DNA of 7,183 nt from an uncultured Syntrophobacterales bacterium (GTDB lineage: Bacteria; Desulfobacterota; Syntrophia; Syntrophales; UBA5619): the NCBI GenBank assembly GCA_903903205.1, contig CAIUXU010000186.1, forward strand, positions 1-7,183, read 5' to 3'. Positions 5,370-7,183 of the stretch are shown here, piece after piece (the first letter of the stretch is position 1; each line of letters begins with the position of its first letter). The translations under genes were made by a program, and so were the position numbers. Under the pieces are notes generated by a model. The model was not told the origin of the DNA, ran no database searches, and was given only the letters and a program-made list of their open reading frames with translations.

Positions 5370-6305
5370 ATGAATTTCATGAAGAAATTCACATCGTCAA
5401 AGAAACGCTTTCTGACCATTCTGCTCGCGCTGACCGGTATCGCCATCACCGTCGGCTACGCGTTCTGTCTGGGCGCGTGCAGTTATCTGAAAGGTGATAT
5501 CCTGGGGATCGACCTCAAATATCTCGGGATCTTCTACATGGTCATCGTCCTGCTCCTCGCGTGGTTCCGAAAACCCCTCCTCTGTCTCCTTCTCCTCGCC
5601 TTCGGGGCGGGCGGGGAGATTTTCCTGGTCGGATACCAGATTCACAGCGGAGTCTATTGCCCATACTGCCTAGGCTTTGGGGCAACGATCCTGCTAGCCC
5701 TGGCTGTAAATTTCGAGCGGAACCGGAAGGCGCTGGCCGTGCTGGCGACTGCCGCCGGACTCCTCTTCTTCTGGCTTTTTTTCTCCGGATCAGCAACACC
5801 CGCCTATGCTGCCGACCCTCTTCTGCCCGCCTTCGGCAGGGGAGCGGTTGAGGTTCGTATCTATACGGACTACTTCTGCGGACCTTGTGCGGCCGAGGAG
5901 GCGGAGGTGATCTCGCTCATCAGCGAGCTCGTCGGGAAGAACCTCATCCGGGTCCTCTTCATCGACACGCCGGTCCATAAGGAAACGGTTTTCTATGCCG
6001 GTTACTTCCTTGCGGCCCTGAACGCAAAGAACGATTTCCCGCAGGCGGTCGCCGCCCGGGGAGCGCTCTTCGAGGCGGCGGGGAAGAAGATCGCAGGAAA
6101 GGAGGCGATGGAAGCATTCCTGAAGACAAAGGGGATTGCCTTTCTGCCCTATGACATGGCGCCGGTTTTCAAGATATTCGGCAATTACCTGAAGGAGGAC
6201 CGCATCGGATCGACACCCAGTTGCGTCATCCTCGGATCGCAGGGGAAACAGACGCTCACAGGAAAGGATGAAATCATGAAGGGGCTGCGAAGCCTCCGGA
6301 AATAG
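5370..6305 (+). CDS. VKOR-family membrane oxidoreductase fused to a periplasmic DsbA-like thioredoxin-fold domain
   Basis: A 311-residue fusion. The N-terminal part (about 1-140) has five likely membrane helices (near 13-32, 50-65, 69-90, 101-115 and 120-139). Lys/Arg-rich ends at KKFTSSKKR, FRKP and FERNRK put C33/C37 and CPYC (97-100) on the outer side, as in bacterial VKOR. CSYLKGDILGIDLKYLG matches the VKOR loop and second helix. The C-terminal part (about 158-311) has a thioredoxin fold with CGPC (170-173), a helical insertion and cis-proline TP (282-283). The expected role is making disulfides: substrate thiols reduce the CGPC domain, the VKOR cysteines re-oxidise it, and electrons go to a quinone. 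Oddities are the thioredoxin-type CGPC site, the short C33-C37 spacing, C285 beside the cis-proline and a signal-peptidase-like AYA/AD at 145-149. The ATG at 5370 follows GAAGGGGG by three bases. Family confident, direction of electron flow inferred. Confidence 0.87.
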   Translation: MNFMKKFTSSKKRFLTILLALTGIAITVGYAFCLGACSYLKGDILGIDLKYLGIFYMVIVLLLAWFRKPLLCLLLLAFGAGGEIFLVGYQIHSGVYCPYCLGFGATILLALAVNFERNRKALAVLATAAGLLFFWLFFSGSATPAYAADPLLPAFGRGAVEVRIYTDYFCGPCAAEEAEVISLISELVGKNLIRVLFIDTPVHKETVFYAGYFLAALNAKNDFPQAVAARGALFEAAGKKIAGKEAMEAFLKTKGIAFLPYDMAPVFKIFGNYLKEDRIGSTPSCVILGSQGKQTLTGKDEIMKGLRSLRK

Positions 6306-6344
6306 AAAGGCGGAGGGCCGCTACGCGTTTTGACGTTGTATAAA

Positions 6345-6352
6345 GGGGGGGG
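6345..6352 (+). promoter_or_regulatory. prpE: Eight-G tract forming the prpE ribosome binding site region
   Basis: Eight consecutive G residues lie five bases before the prpE ATG and must supply its Shine-Dalgarno contact, together with the following AA. Homopolymer G tracts of this length slip easily in replication, and sequencing can also miscount them. A change of length here would alter spacing to the start codon and not the reading frame. Confidence 0.5.
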
Positions 6353-6357
6353 AAGTT

Positions 6358-7183
6358 ATGGGAGCAAAATACGAGCAGTTCCACCAGCGTTCACTAGGCG
6401 ATCCAGAAGGTTTCTGGGGCGAGCAGGCCAGGCTGATCCATTGGGAGAAACCCTTTGGCAAGGTGCTGGATTACAGCCGGCCGCCATTTGCAAAGTGGTT
6501 CATCGGCGGCGAGACGAATCTTTGCTATAACGCGGTGGACCGCCACCTCAAAGACCGGCCGGATCAGAATGCGCTGATTTTCATATCCACTGAAACGGAT
6601 GTGGAAAAGATTTACAGCTTTCGCGAACTACACGCCGAGATCAATCGCTGCGCCGCAATGATGCAGGCCCTGGGTGTAAGCAAGGGCGACCGCGTGCTGA
6701 TCTACATGCCCATGATCGCCGAAGCCTGCTTCGCCATCCTCGCCTGCGCGCGTATCGGCGCCATCCACTCGGTGGTGTTTGGCGGTTTCGCCTCGCACAG
6801 CCTTGCAAACCGCATCGATGACGCCAGGCCAAAACTCATCATCAGCGCCGACGCAGGCTCGCGTGCGGGAAAGGTTGTGCCGTACAAACCGTTGCTTGAC
6901 GAGGCCATACACTTGTCCAAATTTCCACCAGAGAAAGTGATTCTGGTAAACCGGGGTCTCGATCCGGACATGGCGCGCGTTACCGGGCGCGACCTCGATT
7001 GGGCCGAGTTGCGCGTCAAGCATATGAACGCGCAAGTTCCCTGTGTCTGGCTGGAGTCGAACGAACCATCCTACATTCTCTATACCTCGGGTACTACCGG
7101 CCGTCCCAAAGGGGTACAGCGCGACGTCGGCGGGCATGCGGTCGCGCTGGCCGCATCGATGAAACATATCTACTGCGGCAACG
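6358..7183 (+). CDS. prpE: Propionate-CoA ligase, N-terminal part (cut by right edge)
   Basis: The first 275 residues of an acyl-CoA synthetase that activates propionate to propionyl-CoA with ATP and CoA by way of an acyl-adenylate. The frame is open to the window end, so roughly the first 40-45 percent of a protein of usual length about 630 is seen. Features: an N-terminal ACS-type segment with FWGEQARLIHW (19-29) and RPPFAKWF (41-48), the conserved HSVVFGGFASHS (137-148), SADAG (163-167), and the ATP/AMP-binding loop YTSGTTGRPKG (242-252) followed by VQRDVGGHAVAL. This last stretch and the overall sequence match PrpE more closely than acetyl-CoA synthetase Acs. The ATG at 6358 follows the eight-G tract. 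It lies 52 bases after the VKOR fusion gene, on the same strand, with no clear functional link and no strong terminator between. Arg codons favour CGC more than in the preceding genes, a weak hint of separate origin. Confidence 0.92.
   Translation, partial: MGAKYEQFHQRSLGDPEGFWGEQARLIHWEKPFGKVLDYSRPPFAKWFIGGETNLCYNAVDRHLKDRPDQNALIFISTETDVEKIYSFRELHAEINRCAAMMQALGVSKGDRVLIYMPMIAEACFAILACARIGAIHSVVFGGFASHSLANRIDDARPKLIISADAGSRAGKVVPYKPLLDEAIHLSKFPPEKVILVNRGLDPDMARVTGRDLDWAELRVKHMNAQVPCVWLESNEPSYILYTSGTTGRPKGVQRDVGGHAVALAASMKHIYCGN

Noticed and set aside
6310..6330. Possible terminator after the VKOR-DsbA gene (GCGG-aggg-CCGC then TTTT)
   Set aside because: The stem has only four pairs, and the four T residues are displaced by several bases, so it is too weak to support.
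6330..6344. TTGACG and TATAAA just upstream of prpE
   Set aside because: They are only three bases apart, so they cannot be a -35/-10 pair, and a start from this TATAAA would fall almost on the ribosome binding site.

Overview
The window is a G+C-rich, tightly packed bacterial chromosome segment. It holds eight protein genes, two of them cut by the window edges. No RNA gene, transposon, CRISPR array or phage gene was found. The organism looks like a Gram-negative bacterium of the deltaproteobacterial / Desulfobacterota type, possibly Syntrophus-like. This rests on a DsbC of proteobacterial size and layout, a VKOR-DsbA fusion, a C_GCAxxG_C_C redox protein, a long-chain polyprenyl diphosphate synthase and a propionate-CoA ligase. 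The placement comes from remembered family patterns, not from a search.

Left part (1-1250): a minus-strand pair encodes a cysteine-rich C_GCAxxG_C_C family protein, followed by an EamA/DMT-type membrane transporter that runs off the left edge. The pair is transcribed divergently from ispB. The 315-base gap between them holds good sigma70-type promoter candidates facing both ways.

Centre-left (1248-2985): ispB (plus strand) makes the polyprenyl tail of respiratory quinones. It converges on a minus-strand pair encoding a STAS anti-sigma antagonist and its HATPase (RsbW-like) partner kinase. Only 7 bases separate the two stop codons. The STAS and kinase genes abut as TGAATG and look translationally coupled. 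No cognate phosphatase or sigma factor is in view.

Centre-right (3359-6305): three plus-strand genes follow. They are a secreted DsbC-type disulfide isomerase, an M29 metallo-aminopeptidase that overlaps it by four bases, and, 86 bases on, a membrane VKOR domain fused to a periplasmic DsbA-like thioredoxin-fold domain. The first and third can be read as a periplasmic disulfide formation and isomerisation set. VKOR would pass electrons to a quinone, whose tail is the kind of product IspB makes. The fusion protein has several unusual features: a thioredoxin-type CGPC site, a close C33/C37 pair, an internal signal-peptide-like segment and a cysteine just after the cis-proline.

Right edge (6358-7183): the first 275 codons of prpE (propionate-CoA ligase), preceded by an eight-G tract that overlaps its ribosome binding site.

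No wholly new system can be demonstrated from the sequence. The most noteworthy items are the VKOR-DsbA fusion, the coupling of DsbC to an aminopeptidase, and the orphan partner-switch pair.
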